Assembly: GCA_017534535.1 (NCBI GenBank) | Contig: JAFXVZ010000004.1 | Span: 40,251 to 104,250, forward strand | Origin: Bacteroidaceae bacterium | GTDB lineage: Bacteria; Bacteroidota; Bacteroidia; Bacteroidales; Bacteroidaceae | DNA: 64,000 nucleotides | Reading direction: 5' to 3' | Shown here: positions 1-8,382 of the stretch, piece by piece | Layout of the letters: each line of letters opens with the position of its first letter | Numbering within the stretch: the stretch's first letter is position 1 | Made by a program: the position numbers and the translations under genes | The notes under the pieces: generated by a model | What the model was told of the DNA's origin: nothing | Databases searched by the model: none | Seen by the model: the letters and a program-made list of their open reading frames with translations, nothing else

Positions 1-654
1 ACAGCTGACAAGCCAGCTTCCAAAGCTGCCGACCGTACCATCAAAACATGGTGGAGCGCTCAGACAGGCAAAGCTGAAGAGTGGCTGAGGATGGATTTGG
101 GTAACACATATCCTGTGGAGGCTATTCAGGTGAACTTTGCTGATGAAGGGTACCCGTTACGCACTATTGGTAATCCGTTTGTACCTTATAAATATAAGGT
201 GGAGGGCTCTGTGGATGGCGTGGAATGGACCATATTAGCGAACAAGGTTAACAATGACGTGACCAATCCTCATCCGCTGATTGTACTTGACAAGCCTGCT
301 ACGGCTCGTTATATCAAAGTTACGAATCTGAGCGACCTGCCTGGCAAGTTCTCGTTGTTTGAACTGCGTATTTTTGGTGTTGCGGATGGAGACAAGCCTA
401 CTGCTGCAAAAGATGTCATGGTGGAGCGTACTGCCGACCGTCGCACGGTTACCATCTCTTGGCCACCAGTAGAAGGTGCTCAGGGCTATTTCGTTCATTG
501 GGGCACTGAAAAAGACGAGCTGTTTGCTGCTTGTGAGACGTTAGAACCAAGCCTCACTTTAGGTCTCCTCTCCTCTGATGTGGATTACTATTTCAGGATG
601 GATAGTTTCAACGAAAGTGGTGTAACAAAGGGAAAGGTCACAAAGAAACAGTAA
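1..654 (+). CDS. Discoidin + fibronectin III protein, C-terminal part
   Basis: The reading frame is open from the first base of the window, so this is the 3' end of a longer gene. The visible ~217 residues hold a discoidin (F5/8 type C, CBM32-like) domain, seen as WWSAQTG, EEWLRMDLG, an SVDG-W strand and ARYIKVTN, followed from about residue 135 by a fibronectin type III domain (TISWPPVEGAQGYFVHW). The two together usually form the C-terminus of large secreted glycoside hydrolases in Bacteroidales, often family 43. The catalytic part is outside the window, so the enzyme class is inferred only. A strong terminator follows the stop codon. Confidence 0.7.
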   Translation, partial: TADKPASKAADRTIKTWWSAQTGKAEEWLRMDLGNTYPVEAIQVNFADEGYPLRTIGNPFVPYKYKVEGSVDGVEWTILANKVNNDVTNPHPLIVLDKPATARYIKVTNLSDLPGKFSLFELRIFGVADGDKPTAAKDVMVERTADRRTVTISWPPVEGAQGYFVHWGTEKDELFAACETLEPSLTLGLLSSDVDYYFRMDSFNESGVTKGKVTKKQ

Positions 655-676
655 TTGTTTATCAAAATAAAACATT

Positions 677-710
677 GAGAGGGCACCTAATTAGATGCCC
701 TCTCTCTTTT
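677..710 (+). terminator. Rho-independent terminator
   Basis: A perfect 9-bp stem, GAGAGGGCA (677-685) with TGCCCTCTC (696-704), is followed by a T-rich run. It lies 23 bp after the stop codon of the discoidin/Fn3 gene. Confidence 0.85.
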
Positions 711-809
711 ATTACTTAAACAATAACTATAACAAGATATAGACTATTTTTGTACTGCAAATACGAGATAATTCTGCCACATTATGCCAAATAATCATCA
801 TTTATAGGG

Positions 810-841
810 ATTGTGTGGTCAAAAAGCCCTCCTTAACTTTG
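810..841 (+). promoter_or_regulatory. Bacteroidota promoter for lipoprotein-TonB receptor pair
   Basis: An ATTG at 810-813 (-33 element) is 20 bp from TAACTTTG at 834-841 (-7 element, TAnnTTTG). Transcription would start near 848, 23 bp before the lipoprotein ATG. The receptor has no promoter of its own, so the two genes are probably cotranscribed. Confidence 0.7.
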
Positions 842-870
842 CACTCGGAATTAACTAAACAAATATTATT

Positions 871-1359
871 ATGAAATTAAAAAGTTTTATTTTATCGACA
901 ATTGCTATAGCCATCGCAATGGGCATGAGCTCATGTAGTAAAGACAAAGATGAACCAGAGGTAGCTGTAGCCGCACAAGTAGCTGGTACCTACACAGGTC
1001 AAGAGATTATCACTGTGATGGGAGATGAATCATCTAACGAAACCACTTCTTTCGAATTTGCCAAAACCACAGACTCTTCTGTGGACATGACTATTCCTCA
1101 ATCAGGTTCAATGGGACACATGACTATTCCCCCACTTTCAGTGAAGAACATCACTCTGTTAAAAAGCGGCAATAACATTACGGGGCAGCTTGCTTCGTAT
1201 GCTGGCACCGTAACCAACACTGATGGAGCTGAGAAAGCATATACAATCAATAATTTAATTGTTGTATTCAGTGAAAAGTCTGTTGTGGTATCGTTCGCAT
1301 TGAAATATGGAAACATGCCATTTGACATGATTACTAATTTCTCAGGAACCAAACAGTAA
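871..1359 (+). CDS. Calycin-like outer-surface lipoprotein
   Basis: 162 residues. A short hydrophobic signal ends in the lipobox MSSC, with the lipidated Cys at about residue 22, followed by SKDKDE, an acidic/charged stretch common in exported Bacteroidota lipoproteins. The rest is predicted beta-rich and resembles the calycin-like lipoprotein domain of Bacteroidales (...GTYTGQ..., ending in NFSGTKQ). It sits 12 bp before a TonB receptor start and shares its promoter, so it is probably a surface ligand-binding partner, analogous in position to HmuY before HmuR. It does not look like HmuY in sequence. The ligand is unknown. Confidence 0.6.
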   Translation: MKLKSFILSTIAIAIAMGMSSCSKDKDEPEVAVAAQVAGTYTGQEIITVMGDESSNETTSFEFAKTTDSSVDMTIPQSGSMGHMTIPPLSVKNITLLKSGNNITGQLASYAGTVTNTDGAEKAYTINNLIVVFSEKSVVVSFALKYGNMPFDMITNFSGTKQ

Positions 1360-1371
1360 ACAGTGGCTTTA

Positions 1372-3387
1372 ATGAGTAAAACATCGCTTCTCGCTATAGT
1401 CAGTTTGGCATTGTCCATGCTGGCTATGGGAGTTGCTGCCCAGACACTTCCTTCTACTGCCGTAAACGATTCTGTAGAGTTGGAACCCATTGTAGTGACA
1501 GCATCTCATTCGCCTAAAACGTTGAAAGACGTACCTGTGGTTACGCGTCTCATCACCCTCCACGATATCAAACTGACTGATGCTACCAATATTCAGGACA
1601 TGCTTACGCAAGAGATACCCGGACTGGAGTTCGGCCTTGCTATGAGCCAAGAGACATCACTCAACATGAGTGGTTTTGGCGGCAATGCTGTCCTCTTCCT
1701 GGTAGATGGAGAACGTATGGCAGGAGAAACGATGGACAATGTTGACTACAACCGCATGAATCTCGACAATGCAGGACGTATAGAGATAGTGAAGGGGGCA
1801 TCATCAGCACTCTATGGCTCAAATGCTGTAGGAGGAGTAATCAACATCATAAGTCAAGAGAATCTTGACCCCTGGGCTATCAATGTAAACTCTCGCTATA
1901 ATACGTTTGGACACGAATGGCGCAACGGAGCCAGCTTCTCATTCAACACCGCGAAATGGAACTCACAGACAAGTTTACAGCATACCAAAATTGATCCTGT
2001 CAATCTGCCAAAGGCACACTCTTCCGAAGAGATTGCCACTGAACTGATGAAGAAGGCACAGGGCTTGCCTTACGATGAGTCAATTCTGAATGATGACTCC
2101 AATATAAGCCGCCTGTATGGACAGAAAACTTACAACATAAAGGAACGGTTGATATGGCGTGCCTCTGATAATCTCACGCTTACAGGCAGGGGTAGTTATT
2201 TCTTCCGCACCAGCGAACGTGATACTTACGACTATCATTTCAACGGCTACGGTGCAGGATTGAAAGGCAAGTACGCGTGGAAACACGACAGCTATCTGGA
2301 ACTGTCATACGCATACGACCAATATGACAAGGCCAACTTCATGCCAAATGGTACACGTACCCATGACCACGACTATAGCAATAGACAACATGTGGCACAT
2401 GCCCTGTTCCACCATTCGTTTGGCAAGAACAGTCTCATCGTGGGAGCCGACTACCTGCATGATTATCTCACCACTTATCAATTCATAGACAACACGGCTC
2501 ACACCCAGAGCAATATCGATGGCTATGCACAGTTCGATTGGAACATCACTCCACAACTGAACATTGTGGGCAGCATGCGTTATGATTATTTCTCTGCTTC
2601 AGCAAAGCAGGCTCTCACCCAGCGTCTTGCCTTGGTGTATAAATTGCCGTTCATGACCCTTCGAGTCAACTATGCCAGTGGTTTCCGAGCCCCCACCCTC
2701 AAGGAAATGTATATGCATTTTGACATGGGCAATATGGGCTATATGATCATTGGCAATCCAGACCTGAAACCAGAGAAGAGCAACAATATCAATCTCGCTA
2801 TTGAGCGCACACACCGCATACAAAAAGGCGGATTACTGGATGGAACCTATAGCTTTACCCTCATGGGCTATTGCAACATCTTTGACAAGCGCATCACCAC
2901 TATCGACGGGGGGTTATACGAGGGTATGGAAAGCGCAGTATACTGGAACGAAGATGGAATCACGGTATGGGGTGTAGATGCCAGCCTTGGCTATGTCATG
3001 AAAAACGGCTTGTCACTAAGGTACAACTATTCATGGATGCATGAAACTGGCAATGTCTATTTCTCACAGTTCTCACAGCCTCGTTCACATTCCATGACCT
3101 GGCGCATAGGCTACAGCCATCGTTTTTCGCGCCACTATGCTCTCGATGCAGCTCTTTCTGGTCGCAGTCTTGGCAAACCGCAATCGGGTCGTAAGGATGT
3201 TGACCAGGGTTATACTATCTGGAAACTAATGTTACAGCATCAATTATGGAAAGGCATCCGTCTTAATACTGCCATTGACAATATCTTTAATTTCAAACCT
3301 AAGGCCTATTACTACTCTTCTCCACTCACTACAGGTACCTCCTTCAGCATAGGTCTATCAATTGATGTGGCAGCTCTAGGCGCGTAA
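1372..3387 (+). CDS. TonB-dependent outer membrane receptor, heme-type motifs
   Basis: About 671 residues. A signal peptide ends near AAQ, followed by a plug domain (IVVTASHSPKTLKDVP, then GRIEIVKGASSALYG, typical of the BtuB/HmuR class) and a 22-strand barrel ending in a hydrophobic strand. Between about residues 438 and 465 it has FRAP, a His (MYMHFD) and NPDL. That is the FRAP/NPNL box arrangement known from heme receptors such as HmuR, so heme or another tetrapyrrole is the likeliest cargo. I prefer the ATG at 1372 over an in-frame GTG at 1363 because it begins a normal signal peptide. The upstream lipoprotein probably acts with it. Cobalamin is an alternative ligand, but there is no riboswitch here. 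Confidence 0.8.
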   Translation: MSKTSLLAIVSLALSMLAMGVAAQTLPSTAVNDSVELEPIVVTASHSPKTLKDVPVVTRLITLHDIKLTDATNIQDMLTQEIPGLEFGLAMSQETSLNMSGFGGNAVLFLVDGERMAGETMDNVDYNRMNLDNAGRIEIVKGASSALYGSNAVGGVINIISQENLDPWAINVNSRYNTFGHEWRNGASFSFNTAKWNSQTSLQHTKIDPVNLPKAHSSEEIATELMKKAQGLPYDESILNDDSNISRLYGQKTYNIKERLIWRASDNLTLTGRGSYFFRTSERDTYDYHFNGYGAGLKGKYAWKHDSYLELSYAYDQYDKANFMPNGTRTHDHDYSNRQHVAHALFHHSFGKNSLIVGADYLHDYLTTYQFIDNTAHTQSNIDGYAQFDWNITPQLNIVGSMRYDYFSASAKQALTQRLALVYKLPFMTLRVNYASGFRAPTLKEMYMHFDMGNMGYMIIGNPDLKPEKSNNINLAIERTHRIQKGGLLDGTYSFTLMGYCNIFDKRITTIDGGLYEGMESAVYWNEDGITVWGVDASLGYVMKNGLSLRYNYSWMHETGNVYFSQFSQPRSHSMTWRIGYSHRFSRHYALDAALSGRSLGKPQSGRKDVDQGYTIWKLMLQHQLWKGIRLNTAIDNIFNFKPKAYYYSSPLTTGTSFSIGLSIDVAALGA

Positions 3388-3456
3388 AATCACACACGAT
3401 AATTGCATACGCTTACAAATCTAAGGGCAATACATATAAGACTAGTGTCTCATTAT

Positions 3457-3546
3457 CTTCCGCTTCTTCCGCTTCTTCCGCTATTACTTCCGCTACGATA
3501 ACCATTGTATAAATAAGCTATCTTGATTTAGCGGAAGTGCGGAAGA
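3457..3546. repeat. TTCCGC tandem repeat with inverted partner
   Basis: Three adjacent 9-bp units of the type CTTCTTCCG plus a degenerate fourth occupy 3457-3493. A complementary GCGGAAGTGCGGAAGA lies at 3531-3546, so the two can pair across a ~38-bp loop. The site is between the convergent ends of the TonB receptor and guaA genes and may serve as a bidirectional transcription stop. Confidence 0.6.
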
Positions 3547-3555
3547 TATATTTTA

Positions 3556-4539
3556 TTATTCCCACTCGATGGTACCCGTTGGTTTCGGAGTGAGGTCATA
3601 GAGCACACGATTCACACGTGGCACCTCCGTGATAATACGCTTGGTGATATGATGCAGCAATGTGTAAGGAATCTCCTCGATGGTAGCCGTCATAGCATCG
3701 CGCGTGTTGACGGCACGGATGATGACTGGCCAATCCCAACTGCGTTTGTTGTCCTTCACACCCGTTGACTTATAGTCGGGTACGATAGTGAAATACTGCC
3801 AAACCTTGCCCTCCAAGCCGTTCTTAGCAAACTCCTCACGCAGGATGGCATCACTCTCACGCAAAGCCTCCAAGCGATCACGAGTAATGGCACCCGTGCA
3901 ACGTACACCCAGACCAGGACCAGGGAATGGCTGGCGGAACACCATGTTGTCTGGCAACCCCAGTTCTTTACCTACCACACGAACCTCATCCTTGAACAAG
4001 AGCTTAATCGGCTCAACGAGCTCGAACTGTAGATCCTCTGGCAAACCACCTACGTTGTGATGAGACTTTACAGGACCAGACTCTACGATGTCAGGATAGA
4101 TGGTACCCTGCGCCAGGAAACTGATACCCTCTTGCTTACGAGCCTCTTCTTCAAACACACGGATGAACTCTGCGCCAATGATTTTACGCTTCTGCTCAGG
4201 ATCAGCCACGCCTGCCAGCTTGTCAAGAAAACGGTCGGTTGCATCCACATACACGAGGTTGGCATTAAGCTCATCGCGGAACACACGTACCACCTGCTCA
4301 GGCTCACCCTTGCGCAGCAAGCCGTGATTTACATGTACTGACACCAATTGTTTGCCAACAGCCTTAATGAGTAAAGCTGCAACCACAGAGGAGTCAACAC
4401 CACCCGAGAGGGCCAGTAGCACCTTTTTGTCGCCAATCTGAGCACGCAGCTCATGAATCTGTTCTTCAATGAATTTTTGGGCCAAAGCAGGAGTCGTAAT
4501 ACGCTCCATATCAGCCGGACGAACGTTACCTGTAGTCAT
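3556..4539 (-). CDS. guaA: GMP synthase, ATP-pyrophosphatase subunit only
   Basis: 327 residues equivalent to the C-terminal ~330 of standard ~510-residue GMP synthase, which aminates XMP to GMP using ATP and ammonia. The PP-loop SGGVDSS is at residues 45-51. GTIYPDIVES, KSHHNVGGLPE, RQPFPGPGLGVR and the C-terminal TGTIEWE are intact, with KPTGT in place of the more usual KPPAT. The class I glutaminase domain that normally supplies ammonia is missing. The gene starts at the linker position, and no upstream remnant is visible between 4540 and 4680. It could work with a separate GuaAA-like subunit elsewhere, use free ammonia, or be a second copy beside a full-length enzyme. Confidence 0.85.
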   Translation of the reverse strand: MTTGNVRPADMERITTPALAQKFIEEQIHELRAQIGDKKVLLALSGGVDSSVVAALLIKAVGKQLVSVHVNHGLLRKGEPEQVVRVFRDELNANLVYVDATDRFLDKLAGVADPEQKRKIIGAEFIRVFEEEARKQEGISFLAQGTIYPDIVESGPVKSHHNVGGLPEDLQFELVEPIKLLFKDEVRVVGKELGLPDNMVFRQPFPGPGLGVRCTGAITRDRLEALRESDAILREEFAKNGLEGKVWQYFTIVPDYKSTGVKDNKRSWDWPVIIRAVNTRDAMTATIEEIPYTLLHHITKRIITEVPRVNRVLYDLTPKPTGTIEWE

Positions 4540-4680
4540 AATTTTGATGTATTAATTATATTAATTCTATTTTAATCGGATAAAGTTACAAAATAATCTG
4601 GTAATAATCGCCAGTATGTGCTTTTTTTAACAATATTTTTTCTTATTTTTGCAGATAGATAAACTTAAAATGCAAAGATA

Positions 4681-5874
4681 ATGAGAAAGACTTTTTTATT
4701 ACTGACTACACTGGCGCTGGGCATCGTATATGCATCAGCACAGGAAGCCATTTTTGACCGTAATGACATTACCTCGCCTGAAGTGAACGCTGACGGTAGC
4801 GTGACGTTCCGTCTGTATAATCCTAAAGCGATCACCGTACAGGTGACGGGGGATTTCCTGAATGGGACTACAGCAGAGATGAAACAAGACTCTACAGGCG
4901 TGTGGACTTACACCAGTAAGCAGCTAGAGCCTGAGATGTATTCCTATAAGTTCTTGGTAAATGGTACTGAGTTCTTAGATCCCAGCAATATCTACCGAAG
5001 CAGAGACATTGCATCGTTTACAAATATCTTTATTGTCAGCAAAGACAAGGCCGACAAGGGTGGTCTGTACAGCGTACAGGAGGTGCCACATGGCAATGTA
5101 GCGAAGGTATGGTATAACAGTCCTACACTGAAGATGCAGCGTCGGATGACTGTCTATACGCCTGCTGGCTACGACGATAGCAAAAAGAGCTATCCAGTGC
5201 TATATCTGTTCCATGGAGCTGGTGGTGATGAAGATGCCTGGACAACCTTAGGACGTGCAGCACAGATATTGGACAACCTGATTGCAATGGGTAAGGCCGA
5301 GCCGATGATTGTGGTGATGCCCAATGGCAACATGAATGCTCAGGCTGTGGCTGGCGAATGGAGCAAGGGCATGTATAAGCCGTCATTCACCCAGCACATG
5401 GATCCTCCAGGCTTGGCTACGATGGAAGAGAGTTTCCCTGATATCCAGAACTATATAGAAAAGCACTATCGTGTTATCAAGGACAAGAAACATCGTGCGG
5501 TAGCCGGTCTGTCAATGGGTGGTGGACACACTTTCTCTGTGAGCAAGACGTATCCAGACCGTTTCGACTATATCGGTCTGTTCTCTGCTGCTATCGTAGC
5601 TGGTCGTAACGTAAACTTCATGGGTGTGAATAAGCAGACATTAGACAGCGATACAGAACTGGGCCATCAAATTGAGGCGCTGAAGAAGAATGATCCTAAG
5701 TTGTATTGGATTGCAATCGGTAATACTGATTTCCTGTACAATGTGAATAAGGCTTACCGAGAATACCTGGATGAGAAAGGCTTGAAGTATGAATACTTCG
5801 AGAATGAGGGCGGTCACATCTGGCGACTGTGGCGCATCTACCTGAGTATGTTTGCTCCAAGGCTTTTCAAATGA
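4681..5874 (+). CDS. Exported carbohydrate esterase (CE1/esterase D type)
   Basis: 397 residues: signal peptide (cleavage near ASAQ), an N-terminal E-set/CBM48-like beta domain (about 25-125, with VTFRLYNPKAITVQVTGDF), then an alpha/beta hydrolase of the esterase D/feruloyl esterase family. The nucleophile elbow GLSMGG places Ser near 278. TDFLYN (Asp near 351) and GGHIW (His near 379) complete the triad. Such enzymes remove acetyl or feruloyl groups from xylan side chains in the periplasm or outside the cell, which fits the xylose genes at 15-18 kb, although the substrate is inferred. A -7-like TATTTTTG at 4644-4651 precedes it, with no clear -33 element. Confidence 0.8.
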   Translation: MRKTFLLLTTLALGIVYASAQEAIFDRNDITSPEVNADGSVTFRLYNPKAITVQVTGDFLNGTTAEMKQDSTGVWTYTSKQLEPEMYSYKFLVNGTEFLDPSNIYRSRDIASFTNIFIVSKDKADKGGLYSVQEVPHGNVAKVWYNSPTLKMQRRMTVYTPAGYDDSKKSYPVLYLFHGAGGDEDAWTTLGRAAQILDNLIAMGKAEPMIVVMPNGNMNAQAVAGEWSKGMYKPSFTQHMDPPGLATMEESFPDIQNYIEKHYRVIKDKKHRAVAGLSMGGGHTFSVSKTYPDRFDYIGLFSAAIVAGRNVNFMGVNKQTLDSDTELGHQIEALKKNDPKLYWIAIGNTDFLYNVNKAYREYLDEKGLKYEYFENEGGHIWRLWRIYLSMFAPRLFK

Positions 5875-5925
5875 AGAATGAGCAAAATACTCACTCGCCC
5901 TAAAGGCACCCCTTCCATATTATGA

Positions 5926-5967
5926 TGTGCACCCCAATAGTTAGACAAAAAACTATTGGGGTGCACA
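5926..5967. terminator. Perfect 17-bp inverted repeat, bidirectional stop
   Basis: TGTGCACCCCAATAGTT (5926-5942) and its exact complement (5951-5967) flank an 8-base loop AGACAAAA. The hairpin lies between two converging genes, so it can terminate both. The arm resembles the terminal inverted repeats of some IS3-family elements, so it may be a collapsed IS end. Confidence 0.7.
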
Positions 5968-5989
5968 ATAATCAGACGGAGGAATATAA

Positions 5990-7354
5990 TTAATGAGTAG
6001 CGTCGTGAATCATTTCCAACAGTCCATTCACGATAGCACTCTCTGCATAACCTTGTTTGTAGCGTGAGCCCAGTACTTCGAATACCTCAGCACCATAAGA
6101 CTCATCGTCTGGGATATAGCCACCATAACCCACACCAGAGCAATATGCAAGACCTGTCATCATGGTACGAGAATAAGGAGATTCACGCTTCAGGCGTACC
6201 GCAATCTGGTTGTAAGGTTCACCAGCCACAGCCGTTACAGGAATATCGTCCAGCATAATCAGGCAAAGGCCAATGCCTGCCTCACCTGCATCTTCATACT
6301 GGCCTGCAAAACCTGCCCTCCCCTCTCTGTTGAGTAACTTACGAGCTGGCACATTGACCACCTTACGGGCACAGTTGATGGTGACATTCGTCTCAAAGTG
6401 GCGCATATTCATGATAACATACTTTACTTCTTCACCTAAGATTTGTCCATAACTTTCAATCATCCTTTCCTGCTCTCCCAACAGGCGCTGCACCTCTGGT
6501 TTGGTTCTATCCAAACCTTGTCCACCAGGAGGCATGCTATTGGAAATATCCTCACCACGAGCTGCAAAATCAGCTATACGGATATTGCGTAAGTCGAAGG
6601 TCTGCTGGAAATAAATGGGGTTCTGGTCACCAGCAGCACCAGAGGCAAAGCTCGCCACAAAATCATCACCATAGCGACTCTCCACATAACGCTCGGTAGC
6701 TCCCGGAAAGTCTGCACTAACCTTGTCAGTATTACCTGTTATCACAGCATGCATGGCATAGTTGAAATATGTGGCAATGGGGTTTCCGTCAAGACTCTCG
6801 AAATAGATGACACCTACGGTCTTGTCAGACTTTCCATCATAATCCGGACCTTCCCACCATGAGCCGCGCTCTGCATCAAACAAGTCGCGTTTCACATTCA
6901 AGTAGGACACACCAGCACCATAGCCTAATTTAGCAGGCACCATAGCATCTACTGCTGCTTTAACAGCACTCCATGTACGGTTATTCAACTCATCTCCTCT
7001 CACACTACCGCCAGAGTGTGTATGTGTGCCGTTATAGATAATATTGCCCTCTGGAATACCCAGTTCTTTTGCAGCACGCTCGTCTATATAGGCTGCAACA
7101 TTGCCATTGACACCTCCTGCATCAAAAGTTACAAAGGCAGCCTTGGTAGCACCGTTTCCAAAAGCGATGACACGAACAAAGCAATGGTCCAGAATGCCCT
7201 GCGAGGTAGGTGGTAGATCCTTCAGTTCTGGGGTTATATCCACTTTAGCAGCACCTGCCAACAACTGACCATGAGGTCCGTTAAAAGCTGATAAGCTGAC
7301 TGACTGCAACATGGCAGACATCAGCACAACCATAAACACAAATTTCTTTCTCAT
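5990..7354 (-). CDS. Exported neutral/alkaline ceramidase-like hydrolase
   Basis: 454 residues with a signal peptide. It matches the neutral/alkaline non-lysosomal ceramidase family: AAKVDITP at the mature N-terminus, the metal-site motif GTHTHSGG (about 108-115), NYAMHAV with a second His, SADFPG, and ASGAAGDQNP. Related enzymes split the N-acyl bond of ceramide, but Bacteroidota also carry many family members of unproven substrate. At 454 residues it is shorter than true ceramidases (~640-700) and lacks their C-terminal domain, so another amide or ester substrate is possible. Bacteroidales make sphingolipids, so a role in turnover of own or host ceramides is plausible but inferred. Confidence 0.65.
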   Translation of the reverse strand: MRKKFVFMVVLMSAMLQSVSLSAFNGPHGQLLAGAAKVDITPELKDLPPTSQGILDHCFVRVIAFGNGATKAAFVTFDAGGVNGNVAAYIDERAAKELGIPEGNIIYNGTHTHSGGSVRGDELNNRTWSAVKAAVDAMVPAKLGYGAGVSYLNVKRDLFDAERGSWWEGPDYDGKSDKTVGVIYFESLDGNPIATYFNYAMHAVITGNTDKVSADFPGATERYVESRYGDDFVASFASGAAGDQNPIYFQQTFDLRNIRIADFAARGEDISNSMPPGGQGLDRTKPEVQRLLGEQERMIESYGQILGEEVKYVIMNMRHFETNVTINCARKVVNVPARKLLNREGRAGFAGQYEDAGEAGIGLCLIMLDDIPVTAVAGEPYNQIAVRLKRESPYSRTMMTGLAYCSGVGYGGYIPDDESYGAEVFEVLGSRYKQGYAESAIVNGLLEMIHDATH

Positions 7355-7386
7355 AGTATTATTAATTAATTATTATATACAACAAA

Positions 7387-7427
7387 CAACTCCCGCTTGG
7401 AGCTGCTTGGCTAGCAAGTGGGAGTTG
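7387..7427 (-). terminator. Hairpin between Spy-like gene and ceramidase-like gene
   Basis: CAACTCCCGCTTG (7387-7399) pairs with CAAGTGGGAGTTG (7415-7427), with one wobble mismatch in 13 positions. On the minus strand the stem is followed by TTTGTTG, a weak T-tract, so it may be a terminator or attenuator between the two genes. Confidence 0.5.
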
Positions 7428-7444
7428 CATATAAGGACAACGTT

Positions 7445-7945
7445 CTATTGTCTATCTGGATTGTGTCTATGTTGTCTGTCTCTATTAGGGGCTCCACCAC
7501 TTTCAGAACGTGGACGCCACATATCTCTTACCATATCTCTGCGGAAACCCATCTCAGCACTTCTGATAAGGAATATCTTCTTGTCGGGTAGGATTTTGCG
7601 GAACTTATCTAGATACTCCTTCTCCAAGCGAGCAGAGTTCAACTGCGACTCAGTGAAGGCATCATTAATTTCCTTATAGCTGCCCTCTTTGGCGTTATTG
7701 TCCAAACCTTCGCGAAACAGCTTCCAAGCTTCATCCTGCATGGTTTTCTGTTTCTGTTTCATCTCAAAGTACAGCGGGAAGAACTCCTTGGCCTCTTGGT
7801 CTGTAAGTTCAGCAGTCTTAGCCAAATACTCCTGCTGTTTAGCCTGAAACTGCTCAGGCGATAGTCTTTCACGACGTGTTCTTTCTTGTGCGTTTAGTGA
7901 TGCTACAGCCACCACCATTGTCAATAATAATACGATTCTTTTCAT
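7445..7945 (-). CDS. Periplasmic Spy/CpxP-like helical protein
   Basis: 166 residues. A signal peptide (MKRIVLLLTMVVAVASLNA) is followed by a charged all-helical region with LSPEQFQAKQQ and LTDQEAKEFFPLY, recalling the LTxxQ motif of Spy/CpxP periplasmic chaperones and metal sensors. The C-terminus is low complexity and rich in Arg, Asp, Asn and His (NRDRQHRHNPDRQ). It lies directly downstream of a small membrane protein and an ECF sigma factor gene, so it is probably part of an envelope-stress sensing or response cassette. The family assignment rests on composition and motif and is tentative. Confidence 0.55.
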   Translation of the reverse strand: MKRIVLLLTMVVAVASLNAQERTRRERLSPEQFQAKQQEYLAKTAELTDQEAKEFFPLYFEMKQKQKTMQDEAWKLFREGLDNNAKEGSYKEINDAFTESQLNSARLEKEYLDKFRKILPDKKIFLIRSAEMGFRRDMVRDMWRPRSESGGAPNRDRQHRHNPDRQ

Positions 7946-7974
7946 AATCCAATGCTTTAATTATAAAATGTATA

Positions 7975-8334
7975 TTACTCTGCGTCAGATAAATAAAGAT
8001 AAAGAGAATAGTCGTCCATTTGCATTGACTCCACCATATTCTGCACCATCTCCGTTTCATATTGCTCTTCTTCTGCAGCAATCACATCGGGATTGTTGGC
8101 ATGCATATATCCCAACACCTTGATGATGATGGCGGCACCAGCAAACATGGCTGCCAGATAGACACTTGGCTTCGCCTTATCCCACCACGTCAATGGTTTG
8201 GTCTTGTACTCAGGAACAGGCTTTTCAGGCAGACTGTCCATCACACGGTTCGTCAGGCCCTCGAAATAGCCCTCGGGAACAGTGAAGGGGTTACTCTTCC
8301 CCACCTTGCGTAACAACAGATCTTCTTCTTTCAT
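7975..8334 (-). CDS. Putative anti-sigma factor, single-pass membrane protein
   Basis: 119 residues. The N-terminal cytoplasmic part has NPFTVPEGYFEGLT, a motif common in small proteins encoded after ECF sigma genes in Bacteroidota. One membrane segment follows (about 74-92, VYLAAMFAGAAIIIKVLGYM), then a short acidic periplasmic tail. It lies 48 bp downstream of the sigma factor gene and 29 bp before the Spy-like gene. Acting as anti-sigma is inferred from this arrangement; no zinc-binding anti-sigma motif is seen. Confidence 0.55.
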   Translation of the reverse strand: MKEEDLLLRKVGKSNPFTVPEGYFEGLTNRVMDSLPEKPVPEYKTKPLTWWDKAKPSVYLAAMFAGAAIIIKVLGYMHANNPDVIAAEEEQYETEMVQNMVESMQMDDYSLYLYLSDAE

Positions 8335-8382
8335 AGCTTTTATCCTTTTTCTATTTGTTAGACATCAGTATATTCAATTGGT

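Noticed and set aside
1363-1371. GTG start for the first TonB receptor
   Set aside because: The ATG at 1372 begins a normal signal peptide, while the GTG adds three residues before it without better context.
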